Assembly (NCBI GenBank): GCA_946628045.1
Contig: CAMOVZ010000003.1
Location: forward strand, 62,001-126,000
Source of the DNA: an uncultured Caryophanales bacterium
GTDB lineage: Bacteria; Bacillota_I; Bacilli_A; RF39; UBA660
Direction of reading: 5' to 3'
Length of the DNA stretch: 64,000 bases
The notes below the pieces were generated by a model. That model did not search any database. It had not been told where the DNA came from and saw nothing but the letters and a program-made list of their open reading frames with translations. Shown piece by piece: positions 55,714 to 63,672 of this stretch; within the stretch, counting starts at the first letter, position 1, and every line of letters starts with the position of its first letter. Made by a program: the position numbers and the translations under genes.

Positions 55714-56313
55714 ATGTTAGATACAGTTCGTGAGCCTAAACAACAAAGAGCTATAGAGAAAAAAGAAAAAATTATTGAAGCGGGATTTAGTCTTATTTGT
55801 AAAAATGGTTATCATAATACTAATACTGCAGAAATAGCAAAAGCCGCTGGAGTTTCAACTGGAATTTTATACCAATATTTTAAAGATAAGTATGATATAT
55901 TAATTCTTGGTTTAGAGAAATATGGTGATAAAATTTTTTTTCCTATGTTAAATACTAAAAATATTAAATTTAATGATTTTGATTCATTTATTAAAAATAT
56001 GATTAAACATTATATAAATGATCATAAAGTATCTAATACTGCTCATGAAGAGATAATGTCTATGGTACATTCTGATATGAAGGTAGCTGATTATTATTAT
56101 AAAAGAGAGTTAGAAATGACTAATTCTATAAAAGATATATTAATAAGTAATGGGTTTATTGATGATAACTTATATGAAAAAGTTCACGTTATGATTGGAT
56201 TAATTGATAATTTATGTCATGAAGTTACTTATCATAAACATAGTGATATGAATTATGATATTATGACTGATATAGTAATCAATAGTATTAAAGAGTTATT
56301 TAAAAACGACTAG
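55714..56313 (+). CDS. TetR-family repressor of the divergent transporter operon
   Basis: 199 residues. Residues about 12-60 are the TetR helix-turn-helix: RAIEKKEKIIEAGFSLICKN, TAEIAKAAGVSTGILYQYF, FKDKYDIL. The C-terminal part is an all-helical ligand pocket with no recognisable specificity. It is divergent from the ABC-ZIP-CDF operon and the shared region carries two matching palindromes, so it should repress both itself and the transporters until an inducer binds. The gene ends in a bidirectional terminator. Confidence 0.94.
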   Translation: MLDTVREPKQQRAIEKKEKIIEAGFSLICKNGYHNTNTAEIAKAAGVSTGILYQYFKDKYDILILGLEKYGDKIFFPMLNTKNIKFNDFDSFIKNMIKHYINDHKVSNTAHEEIMSMVHSDMKVADYYYKRELEMTNSIKDILISNGFIDDNLYEKVHVMIGLIDNLCHEVTYHKHSDMNYDIMTDIVINSIKELFKND

Positions 56314-56325
56314 TTTAGTCGTTTT
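56303..56325. terminator. Bidirectional terminator between tetR and the YibF-like gene
   Basis: Stem AAAACGACTA / TAGTCGTTTT with a 3-base loop, overlapping both convergent stop codons. Confidence 0.85.
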
Positions 56326-57070
56326 CTTTTTTGTTTAATAATGATCTTGCTGTAATATATGCTGTTATTGGTATAACAATTATACAGCCTATACCGCTAA
56401 ATAGTATTCTTATTAGTTCTGCTACAAATGTTTTTGCATTAATAATATTAGAAATTGTATAGTTACAACTATAGAACCATATTAATAATGTCATAAAATC
56501 TCCTAGAAATGCAAACATTAATGTATTAGTTGTAGTACATAATATATCTTTACCTATATTCATTCCTGATTTAAATAATTCTTTTTTAGATAATTTTTTA
56601 TTATTAACATGTACTTCATATAATGCTGATGATATAGCAATTGATGAATCTACTGTAGCTCCTATTAAGCTTATTAAAATCATGGAAATAGCTATATTTG
56701 TATAATCTATTCTTATATCATAAGAAAACATATTTATTTCTTCATAAGATTCATAACCAAAACCAGCTATTCTTGAGATATATGTTATTACTAATATAAG
56801 TAATGCTAATATTATTAATACTATTATTATTGATTTTAAACTTGATTCTGTTTTTATATTTTTTTCATTAACAAAATATAAAATAATATAACTTACTATA
56901 AAGCATCCAATTAATGAGCATATAATTGGATTTAGTCCTAGAGCTATTAAATAGAATATAACCATTAATATTAAAAAGTTAAATATTAATGATAAAAATA
57001 GTTTTATTCCTCTTTTTCTATCAATATATATCATTAATAGGAATAGTATTATTATTAATATTATATTCAT
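56315..57070 (-). CDS. YibE/YibF family membrane protein (short, YibF-like)
   Basis: 251 residues with about seven helices. The SLIGATVDSSIAISSALYEV motif and GMNIGKDILCTTTNTLMFAFLG are the conserved YibE/F segments, repeated in the upstream protein (SVGAIMDVAITISSSVSEL; AKEIGKDIMSTMSNVLFFTYLCA). The ATG overlaps the upstream stop by one base (TAATG). The pair probably forms a hetero-oligomeric membrane transporter, but no substrate is known for the family. Confidence 0.9.
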   Translation of the reverse strand: MNIILIIILFLLMIYIDRKRGIKLFLSLIFNFLILMVIFYLIALGLNPIICSLIGCFIVSYIILYFVNEKNIKTESSLKSIIIVLIILALLILVITYISRIAGFGYESYEEINMFSYDIRIDYTNIAISMILISLIGATVDSSIAISSALYEVHVNNKKLSKKELFKSGMNIGKDILCTTTNTLMFAFLGDFMTLLIWFYSCNYTISNIINAKTFVAELIRILFSGIGCIIVIPITAYITARSLLNKKEND

Positions 57071-58122
57071 TATTCTGCACCTCTTTTCATTAATTTGATT
57101 GAGATGAATGCAGATATCGGAATAGTTATAATAATACCTATACTACCTATTAGAAATCTTGATAGTTCTAATGTAAAGTTATTTGAAATATAATTATACA
57201 TTGAAAAACCATTACGTATGGCTAATACAAAAATAGGAAGTCCTGCGCATAAATAAGTAAAGAATAATACATTACTCATTGTACTCATAATATCTTTACC
57301 TATTTCTTTAGCGGATTTATTTAATGCTTTTTTAGATATTTTTTTATCTTTATCAATAAGTTCTGAGACAGATGAAGATATAGTAATAGCTACATCCATT
57401 ATAGCTCCAACTGAACCTATTAATAATTCAGGTATTATAATATCTTCTACTGGTATAGTTAAAAATGATAATTCATTAAAATTTATTCCTTTATAATTAG
57501 TTAATTTAACTACAATAAGTAATAAGATAAGCATTACTATCATAGATATAATAACTGAGATTATTGCGGAGAGTGTTTTTTTATTTATTCCACTGGCTAA
57601 TATTAACGATAGTATAGAGAATATAATCATTTCTATTATAGATACTAATAATAAATTAACTCCTTTAAAATATAATACTAATCCAATATAAAATATTATT
57701 AAATTAAGTATTACACTTACTATAGATAATAATCCTTTATAAGAACCTACTATATAAATTAAATTTACAAATATTAATATCATTAATATTAAATAAATAT
57801 CTCTTTTTAGATTAATATCATTTCCATCAATTATTACTTTATCCCCTATTCTATATTTATCTGTGACTACTGATGAATAAGATTCTTCATATTCAACTTC
57901 CTTTTTATTACCTTTATCTTTAGTATTTGTTAGGACACCTATAAGTTTTCTTGTATAATATTTTTCTTTTAATCCTAATGTATTTTGTGATACATCTTCA
58001 TTTATAGTTTCTATTTCTGTTATTTTCATAATTGGTGAAGAGTATAAAAAATCATCATTATATACAAATATTATAGTAATAATTGATAATACTAATATTA
58101 TTATTTGAATTATTTTTTTCAT
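57070..58122 (-). CDS. YibE/YibF family membrane protein (long, YibE-like)
   Basis: 350 residues from the ATG at 58122 (upstream in-frame GTG and ATG lack a better ribosome site). One N-terminal helix is followed by an external domain of about 75 residues (SQNTLGLKEKYYTRKLIGVL, GDKVIIDGNDINLKRD) of OB-like character, then about seven helices with the conserved SVGAIMDVAITISSSVSE and GKDIMSTMSNVLFF motifs. It is cotranscribed with the short paralogue. It has an extended -10 (TGCTATAAT) abutting the terminator at 58153. Confidence 0.9.
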   Translation of the reverse strand: MKKIIQIIILVLSIITIIFVYNDDFLYSSPIMKITEIETINEDVSQNTLGLKEKYYTRKLIGVLTNTKDKGNKKEVEYEESYSSVVTDKYRIGDKVIIDGNDINLKRDIYLILMILIFVNLIYIVGSYKGLLSIVSVILNLIIFYIGLVLYFKGVNLLLVSIIEMIIFSILSLILASGINKKTLSAIISVIISMIVMLILLLIVVKLTNYKGINFNELSFLTIPVEDIIIPELLIGSVGAIMDVAITISSSVSELIDKDKKISKKALNKSAKEIGKDIMSTMSNVLFFTYLCAGLPIFVLAIRNGFSMYNYISNNFTLELSRFLIGSIGIIITIPISAFISIKLMKRGAE

Positions 58123-58137
58123 ATACATCACTATATC

Positions 58138-58146
58138 ATTATAGCA
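58138..58146 (-). promoter_or_regulatory. Extended -10 (TGCTATAAT) of the YibE/YibF operon
   Basis: It lies 6 bases after the hairpin of the upstream gene's terminator, the same terminator-promoter arrangement as elsewhere here. Confidence 0.55.
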
Positions 58147-58152
58147 TAATAA

Positions 58153-58171
58153 AAAGCAGTTAGACTGCTTT
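58153..58171 (-). terminator. Terminator of the glutathione peroxidase gene
   Basis: Stem AAAGCAGT / ACTGCTTT with a 3-base loop, overlapping the stop at 58170; T-rich tail. Confidence 0.82.
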
Positions 58172-58709
58172 AAATTAATTCTTTTATTTTACCTTCCATG
58201 TCTTCAGGACGATATGTAGGAGAATATCTTTCTACTACATTACCTTCTCTGTCTACTAAGAATTTAGTAAAGTTCCATTTAATGTCATTTTTCTTTTTAT
58301 ATGTTTTACTTATTTTTTCTACAGCAGACATAGCCATTTTATTTTTTAATCCATCTATTACATCATTTTCTTTTTGACTTTTTAAATAAGTATATAGGCC
58401 TATTTCATTTTCTCCATTAACATCTACTTTAGTAAATTGATCAAAAGATGTATTGTATTTTAATGCACAGAAGTTATGTATTTCTTCATCTGTACCTGGA
58501 GCCTGATTACCAAATTGATTACATGGAAAATCTAATATTTCTAATCCTTTATTGTGATATTTCTTGTATAAGTTTTCTAGTCCTTCATATTGAGGAGTAA
58601 ATCCACAATCAGTAGCTGTATTAACTATTATTAATACTTTACCTTTAAAGTCACTTAGAGATACTTCTTTGCCAGCTCTGTCTACTACCTTGTAATCATA
58701 AATAGACAT
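58170..58709 (-). CDS. Glutathione peroxidase-like thiol peroxidase
   Basis: 179 residues. The catalytic Cys35 is in VNTATDCGFTPQY, followed by Gln in DFPCNQFGNQ (about 65) and Trp/Asn in KWNFTKFLVD, which complete the GPX tetrad. It is the Cys (not selenocysteine) form, probably working with thioredoxin rather than glutathione, and reduces peroxides in the cytoplasm. It is a single gene; the start has GGATGATG upstream. Confidence 0.96.
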   Translation of the reverse strand: MSIYDYKVVDRAGKEVSLSDFKGKVLIIVNTATDCGFTPQYEGLENLYKKYHNKGLEILDFPCNQFGNQAPGTDEEIHNFCALKYNTSFDQFTKVDVNGENEIGLYTYLKSQKENDVIDGLKNKMAMSAVEKISKTYKKKNDIKWNFTKFLVDREGNVVERYSPTYRPEDMEGKIKELI

Positions 58710-58757
58710 AATATCATCATCCTTAAATTTATTATAACATATATACTAATTATCCTA

Positions 58758-59180
58758 TTATTTTTTAAATTGTACTTTTATATTATTATTTCCTAAATTA
58801 TCTAAATCAGCTATATGACCTATTTTTGTATAACTATAATTTGTATCAAATGATTTATAAAATATTACTAAACAATTATCACCATAAAGCATTACATCGC
58901 CTTTTTCAATATGTTTAGGATTATATGAATTTGTAGATAGATAATTATTAATATAAACATATTTTTCATTACCATTTAATTCATTCATTGTATATTCTTG
59001 GGGGAAGAGTTTAATAAACTCTTCTACTGTATTATTATTTTCTAATTTAAGTGTATATGTTTTATTATTAATAACTACTTTTATATCAGACACTAAATCA
59101 CTCTCCTTAGTATTAATAGAATTATTTCTACAACCTGTTAGTAATATAAGACAAATTATAATTAATAATACTTTTTTCAT
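58758..59180 (-). CDS. Lipoprotein with cyclophilin-like fold
   Basis: 140 residues. A lipoprotein signal ends at LLTGC (Cys 17). The domain (about 30-138) has the pattern of the small bacterial cyclophilin-like family: EFIKLFPQEYTM, VYINNYLSTNSYNPKHIEKG, DVMLYGDNCLVIFYKSF and YTKIGHIADL. Family members are not proven prolyl isomerases. The start overlaps the upstream hydrolase stop by one base (TAATG), so the two are coupled; the partner is probably a cytoplasmic enzyme while this protein sits outside. Confidence 0.82.
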   Translation of the reverse strand: MKKVLLIIICLILLTGCRNNSINTKESDLVSDIKVVINNKTYTLKLENNNTVEEFIKLFPQEYTMNELNGNEKYVYINNYLSTNSYNPKHIEKGDVMLYGDNCLVIFYKSFDTNYSYTKIGHIADLDNLGNNNIKVQFKK

Positions 59181-60169
59181 TATTTTAGATTATCCTTTAA
59201 AAATTTTTCTATTTTATCAAAAGGTATTTTATCTTTTTTGTCATATAAATCAGTATGAGTTGCGTCTTCTATTACTACAAATTCTTTATTATCTTTATAT
59301 TTAGAATCTTTAATCATATTATTATATGCGTCACGTCCCATATAGAAAGAATGTGCTTTATCTCCATGAATTATCATTACGGCATTTCTTATTTCATTTG
59401 AATAATGAAATAATCTTACGTTCATCATAGAAGTATTAGTTTGAATAGCCCATCCATTATTAGAATTTAAGCTTCTTTTATGATATCCTCTAGGAGTTTT
59501 ATAATAAGCATGATAGTCTTTTACAAATTCAGGGGCATCACTTGGTAGTGGATCAACTACTCCTCCTGCTAATTTGTAATTACCATTTTTATAATCTTCA
59601 TTTCTTTGATTATTTAAATTAATTCTTTGATTATATCTAGATTCTTCATTATCTTCTTTATCAAAATAACCATTTCCTGCAACTCTAGACATATCATACA
59701 TTGTTGATACAATGGTTGCTTTTACTCTTGTATCAATACAGGCTGTTTGAAGAGCCATTCCACCCCATCCACAGATTCCTATTATTCCTATTTTTTCACT
59801 GTCTACATTATCAAGGCTAATTAAGTAATCAACTGCTGCTTGAAAGTCTTCTACATTTATATCGTATGATGTCATATATCTTGGAGTACCTAGTGATTCC
59901 CCTGTATATGATGGATCAAATGCGATTGTTAAGAAACCTCTTTCTGCCATTTCTTGTGCATATAATCCACTTGATTGTTCTTTAACAGCTCCATATGGGC
60001 CACTTACTGCAAGTGCAGGTAATTTTCCTTCATAATTTTTTGGTTCATATAAGTCAGCTACTAAAGTAATTCCAAAATGATTTTTAAATGTTACTTTTTT
60101 ATGATTAACTTTATCACTTAAGGGAAATACTTTATCCCATTCTTGAACTAAGTTTAATTCTTCTTTCAT
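59180..60169 (-). CDS. Alpha/beta hydrolase with Cys nucleophile
   Basis: 329 residues from the ATG at 60169, with GGAGG 5 bases upstream (a longer frame starts at 60181, but its ATG is part of that site). The fold is COG1073/YcjY-like: LAVSGPYGAVKEQSSGLYAQ, GFLTIAFDPSYTGES and the nucleophile elbow GIIGICGWGGMA. The elbow is G-x-C-x-W-G with Cys instead of Ser, as in dienelactone hydrolase. The Asp/His partners may be MIHGDKAHS and DATHTDLYD. No signal peptide. The substrate is unknown. Confidence 0.9.
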   Translation of the reverse strand: MKEELNLVQEWDKVFPLSDKVNHKKVTFKNHFGITLVADLYEPKNYEGKLPALAVSGPYGAVKEQSSGLYAQEMAERGFLTIAFDPSYTGESLGTPRYMTSYDINVEDFQAAVDYLISLDNVDSEKIGIIGICGWGGMALQTACIDTRVKATIVSTMYDMSRVAGNGYFDKEDNEESRYNQRINLNNQRNEDYKNGNYKLAGGVVDPLPSDAPEFVKDYHAYYKTPRGYHKRSLNSNNGWAIQTNTSMMNVRLFHYSNEIRNAVMIIHGDKAHSFYMGRDAYNNMIKDSKYKDNKEFVVIEDATHTDLYDKKDKIPFDKIEKFLKDNLK

Positions 60170-60189
60170 ATTTTCCTCCATTTTATATT

Positions 60190-60198
60190 ATTATAACA
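60190..60198 (-). promoter_or_regulatory. Extended -10 of the hydrolase-lipoprotein operon, abutting a terminator
   Basis: TGTTATAAT within TTTTTTTATGTTATAAT (60190-60206). Confidence 0.6.
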
Positions 60199-60204
60199 TA
60201 AAAA

Positions 60205-60225
60205 AAGAGAAATTAATTATTTCTC
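60205..60225 (-). terminator. Terminator of the nucleotidyltransferase gene
   Basis: Stem GAGAAAT / ATTTCTC with T7, overlapping the stop at 60217. Confidence 0.78.
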
Positions 60226-61134
60226 CCATAAATGAAGTGGATAATCTCCATTTTCATTTTCTTTTGTTTTAACAAGTTTTTTAATAGATTCTCTTACTTC
60301 TGGTGCATCTTCTTTATAAGTTACTCCTAACCATTTAGATGTAGTTGGAAGTACTTTTACTTTTACTTTATTATTTTTAATCATTTCATCTAATACATCA
60401 GGTAATAGGAATTCACAAGTAGATAAATCATCTTTATTTTCTTCTGCAAATTTTACTATTTCACTTTCTAATTCATCAAATAATATTGGAGTAAATCCAA
60501 ACATTAACATAGATACTGGATGATCTAATTCTACATCGTATGGATCAGATCCATTTAATGGTTCACAATGAACTATATTACCTTCTTTTGTTGCTTTTGA
60601 TTCAATAACTCCTGTTAAGTATCCATCTTTTTCCATACATACTCCACGTTTTACTGTACCTGTTTCAGAAAGTGTTTCTCCTATTTTATATCCAACTACA
60701 CAAAAATCATCATTTTTTTTCATAAAGTCTGCTGCTTTTTTAAATGCATCAAATCCAAAGAAATCATCTGCAGATATAATTACAAAGTTTTCATTTACTT
60801 TTTCTTTTACGCAAAGTATTGCATGTCCTGTACCATATGGTTTAGTACGGTCTTTTGGATAATCATATCCAACTGGCAAATGATCCATATTTTGGAATGC
60901 ATATTCTACATGAATATGTGGTTCTACTCTACTTCCTATTGTTTCTTTAAATATTTTAAAGTTCTCTTCTTTTATTAAGAATACTACTTTTGTAAATCCT
61001 GCACGTATGGCATCATAGATTGAATAATCAATTATAAATTCTCCATTAGGTCCCATTGGTTCTATTTGTTTTAATCCACCGAAACGGCTTCCCATTCCTC
61101 CTGCTAATATTACTAATGTTAAGTCTTTATTCAT
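60217..61134 (-). CDS. Sugar-phosphate nucleotidyltransferase-like protein
   Basis: 305 residues from the ATG at 61134, which has AAGGAG; the longer frame from 61176 lacks one. The start LVILAGGMGSRFGGLKQIEP is a nucleotidyltransferase GxGxR-type loop with Lys, followed by YGTGHAILCVKEKV and the metal-site strand VIISADDFFGFDAF. A C-terminal TSKWLGVTYKEDAPEVRESI completes the family pattern seen in many gut Firmicutes. It should make an NDP-sugar or similar; the sugar is not identifiable. It is not part of the rml operon and lacks RmlA motifs. Confidence 0.87.
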   Translation of the reverse strand: MNKDLTLVILAGGMGSRFGGLKQIEPMGPNGEFIIDYSIYDAIRAGFTKVVFLIKEENFKIFKETIGSRVEPHIHVEYAFQNMDHLPVGYDYPKDRTKPYGTGHAILCVKEKVNENFVIISADDFFGFDAFKKAADFMKKNDDFCVVGYKIGETLSETGTVKRGVCMEKDGYLTGVIESKATKEGNIVHCEPLNGSDPYDVELDHPVSMLMFGFTPILFDELESEIVKFAEENKDDLSTCEFLLPDVLDEMIKNNKVKVKVLPTTSKWLGVTYKEDAPEVRESIKKLVKTKENENGDYPLHLWEK

Positions 61135-61188
61135 AGTTTTTCTCCTTTTTTTATTGGTTAATTTACTATAACACACTTTTTAAAAATA

Positions 61189-61212
61189 AAAAAGAAGAAT
61201 TATCTTCTTTTT
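61189..61212 (-). terminator. Terminator of the pcrA operon
   Basis: Stem AAAGAAGA / TCTTCTTT with a 4-base loop and T run, overlapping the stop at 61200. Confidence 0.82.
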
Positions 61213-61493
61213 GCATTTAAATTAAACTCTAAATCTTCTATAGATGAAGGAATACTATAACCTTTACCTTGATTTTCTATTATATCACTTGTGATAGTAT
61301 TACCATCTGTAGTTATATTAATAATTCTTCCTTCTTTTAATTTATCCATAACGGATGGTTTATTTCTAATGAATTCTAGTTCTTTTGAATCAATTGTTTT
61401 GGGCATATTGTCTTTTATTCTTAATGCTGTGAATTGATTTGTTTTACTCATAGATATCATTATTTTTTCATTTATGTATAAATCTCTTATCAT
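61200..61493 (-). CDS. Small hypothetical protein downstream of pcrA
   Basis: 97 residues, no membrane helix. Segments include MIRDLYINEKIMISMSKTN, VMDKLKEGRIINITTDGN and SSIEDLEFNLNAKRR, suggesting a small alpha-beta domain. I do not recognise it. It has an AAGGAG site that overlaps the pcrA stop (TAAGGAG) and so is in the pcrA operon. Confidence 0.65.
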   Translation of the reverse strand: MIRDLYINEKIMISMSKTNQFTALRIKDNMPKTIDSKELEFIRNKPSVMDKLKEGRIINITTDGNTITSDIIENQGKGYSIPSSIEDLEFNLNAKRR

Positions 61494-61503
61494 GTTTTTC
61501 TCC

Positions 61504-63597
61504 TTATACTTTAGATAATTTCTTATGATTCTTCATTAATTTTTTAATACCATGAGGATGTTTAAAAGCAACACTTACTAATGTATTAGTTACTTCTACT
61601 ACTTTACCTGTTCCAAATGTTTCATGATATACAAAGTCTCCTACTTGGTAATCCACATCTTCGTCTCTAAACATTTCTCCAACTTCTATTTTTTCTTTAA
61701 CTTCTTTTGTTTCTTCTTGTTGGTCTGTTTCTAGAAGTTCTTTTGGTATTTCATTAAAAAATCTACTTGTAGGATTAATCTGTTCTCTACCGAATAAAGT
61801 TCTACGGCGTGCATTAATTAAGTATAAATCATCTTTAGCACGAGTTATAGCTACATACATTAATCTTCTTTCTTCTTCTACATCACTGGATTCCATTAAT
61901 GAATTCATGTGAGGGAATATTCCTTCTTCTAATCCTATTAAGAATACATGATTAAACTCTAATCCTTTTACAGAATGAACTGTCATTAAACTTATTCTAT
62001 TAGGGTCATCTTTATATTCTTCAACATCGCTTACTAAACTTATTTCAAGTAAGAATTCTTCTAGTGAAACAGAACCTTCAGCCTCTTCAAAGGCTTTAGT
62101 AATAGATTTAAATTCTTCTAGGTTTTCTAAACGAACTTCTGCTTCTAGGCTCTCTTCGTCTTCTAGTTCTTTTTTCATACCACTAGCATCTAATACTTTA
62201 TCAATTAACTCTGTTAGAGTTAGGTTTTCGCTTACTTCTCTTAATCTTTCAATTAAGTTTTTAAATTCTAATTCTTTACCACTACTAATAGCTTCATAAA
62301 TACTTATAGACTCATCGTCAGCTTTCTTAGTTAGATTTTCTATTGTCTTTAATCCTATTCCTCTTTTAGGAGTATTTATTACTCTTAATAAACTTACATT
62401 ATCTTTGTAGTTATGAATTAATCTTAAATAAGCTATTAAATCTTTTATTTCTTTTCTTGAGTAGAAATAAAAACTTCCAACAACTCTATATGGAAGATTT
62501 TCTTTTAACATTGCTTCTTCCATTACACGTGATTGAGCATTAGTTCTATAAAGAATAGCTATATCTTTATATTCTACTCCTTTATTAATTAACTCATTTA
62601 TTTTCTTTACTACGTAGTTAGCTTCATCTTTTTCATTATAGGCTCTATAGTATTTAATCTTTTCTCCTATACCTCTACTAGTCCATAGTTTTTTATCTTT
62701 TCTTTGCTTATTATTTTTAATAACTGCATTAGCTGCATCTAAGATATTTGAAGTTGATCTATAATTTTCTTCTAGAAGAATAGTTTTTGCATCTTTATAG
62801 TCTTTCTCAAAGTTTAAGATGTTTTTATAATTTGCTCCTCTAAAACTATATATACTTTGAGAATCATCTCCTACACAAGTAATATTTCTATATCTTTGAC
62901 TTAATAATTTAGTTAGAATATACTGTGCTTCATTAGTATCTTGATACTCATCTATTAATATATATCTATATAGATCTTGATACTTTTCTAATAAATCTTC
63001 ATTCTTTTTAAATAATTCTATTGGAAGTAATAATAAGTCATCAAAATCTACTGAGTTATTTCTTTTTAGTTTTAATTGATATGTTTCATATACTTTTTGA
63101 ATTACTTTTTCATAATCACTTACTGCGTATCTTTCATACATTGCTGGAGATATCATTTCATTTTTACAGCTGCTTATTTTATTTCTAATAGCTTTAGGAT
63201 TATATATTTTAGGGTCATACCCCATATCTTTAATAATTTTTTTAACTACAGTTAAAGAGTCATCTGAATCCATAATAACAAAGTTTTTATCATAACCTAA
63301 TCTTTCATAATTCTCTCTTAATAGTTTTAATCCAAAAGAATGGAATGTAGATACTGTTAGTTTTTTAACATCATTACCTATAGCCATAAATAATCTATCT
63401 TTCATTTCTTTTGCTGCTTTATTAGTAAATGTAATAGCTAAAATACTATATGGACTTACTCCACATTCTTCTATTAAATAAGCTATTTTAGTAGTTAATG
63501 TTTTAGTTTTACCAGCACCAGCTCCTGCTATAATTAGAAGTGGTCCATCATTATATAAAACAGCTTCTTTTTGTCTATCATTTAATTCATCTAACAT
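61504..63597 (-). CDS. pcrA: ATP-dependent DNA helicase PcrA/UvrD
   Basis: 697 residues. SF1 helicase motifs in order: Q motif LNDRQKEAV, motif I GAGAGKTKTL, motif Ia AITFTNKAAKEM, motif II ILIDEYQDTNEAQ, motif III GDDSQSIYSFRGA, motif IV ILEENYRS-like LLEENYRSTS, motif V MTVHSVKGLEF and motif VI EERRLMYVAITRA. The C-terminal VGDFVYHETFGTGKVVEV Tudor-like end is typical of PcrA. It unwinds DNA 3'-5' in repair and in plasmid or chromosome replication conflicts. Start supported by GGAAGTG. Confidence 0.98.
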   Translation of the reverse strand: MLDELNDRQKEAVLYNDGPLLIIAGAGAGKTKTLTTKIAYLIEECGVSPYSILAITFTNKAAKEMKDRLFMAIGNDVKKLTVSTFHSFGLKLLRENYERLGYDKNFVIMDSDDSLTVVKKIIKDMGYDPKIYNPKAIRNKISSCKNEMISPAMYERYAVSDYEKVIQKVYETYQLKLKRNNSVDFDDLLLLPIELFKKNEDLLEKYQDLYRYILIDEYQDTNEAQYILTKLLSQRYRNITCVGDDSQSIYSFRGANYKNILNFEKDYKDAKTILLEENYRSTSNILDAANAVIKNNKQRKDKKLWTSRGIGEKIKYYRAYNEKDEANYVVKKINELINKGVEYKDIAILYRTNAQSRVMEEAMLKENLPYRVVGSFYFYSRKEIKDLIAYLRLIHNYKDNVSLLRVINTPKRGIGLKTIENLTKKADDESISIYEAISSGKELEFKNLIERLREVSENLTLTELIDKVLDASGMKKELEDEESLEAEVRLENLEEFKSITKAFEEAEGSVSLEEFLLEISLVSDVEEYKDDPNRISLMTVHSVKGLEFNHVFLIGLEEGIFPHMNSLMESSDVEEERRLMYVAITRAKDDLYLINARRRTLFGREQINPTSRFFNEIPKELLETDQQEETKEVKEKIEVGEMFRDEDVDYQVGDFVYHETFGTGKVVEVTNTLVSVAFKHPHGIKKLMKNHKKLSKV

Positions 63598-63646
63598 ATA
63601 TTCACTTCCTGTCCTTTTATATTATACATTAATTCTTACTTTAAAA

Positions 63647-63672
63647 AAAGAAGTATTATCTAATACTTCTAT
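63647..63672 (-). terminator. Terminator of the hypothetical gene upstream of pcrA
   Basis: Stem AGAAGTATTA / TAATACTTCT (2-base loop) and a T7 run, overlapping the stop at 63656. Confidence 0.83.
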
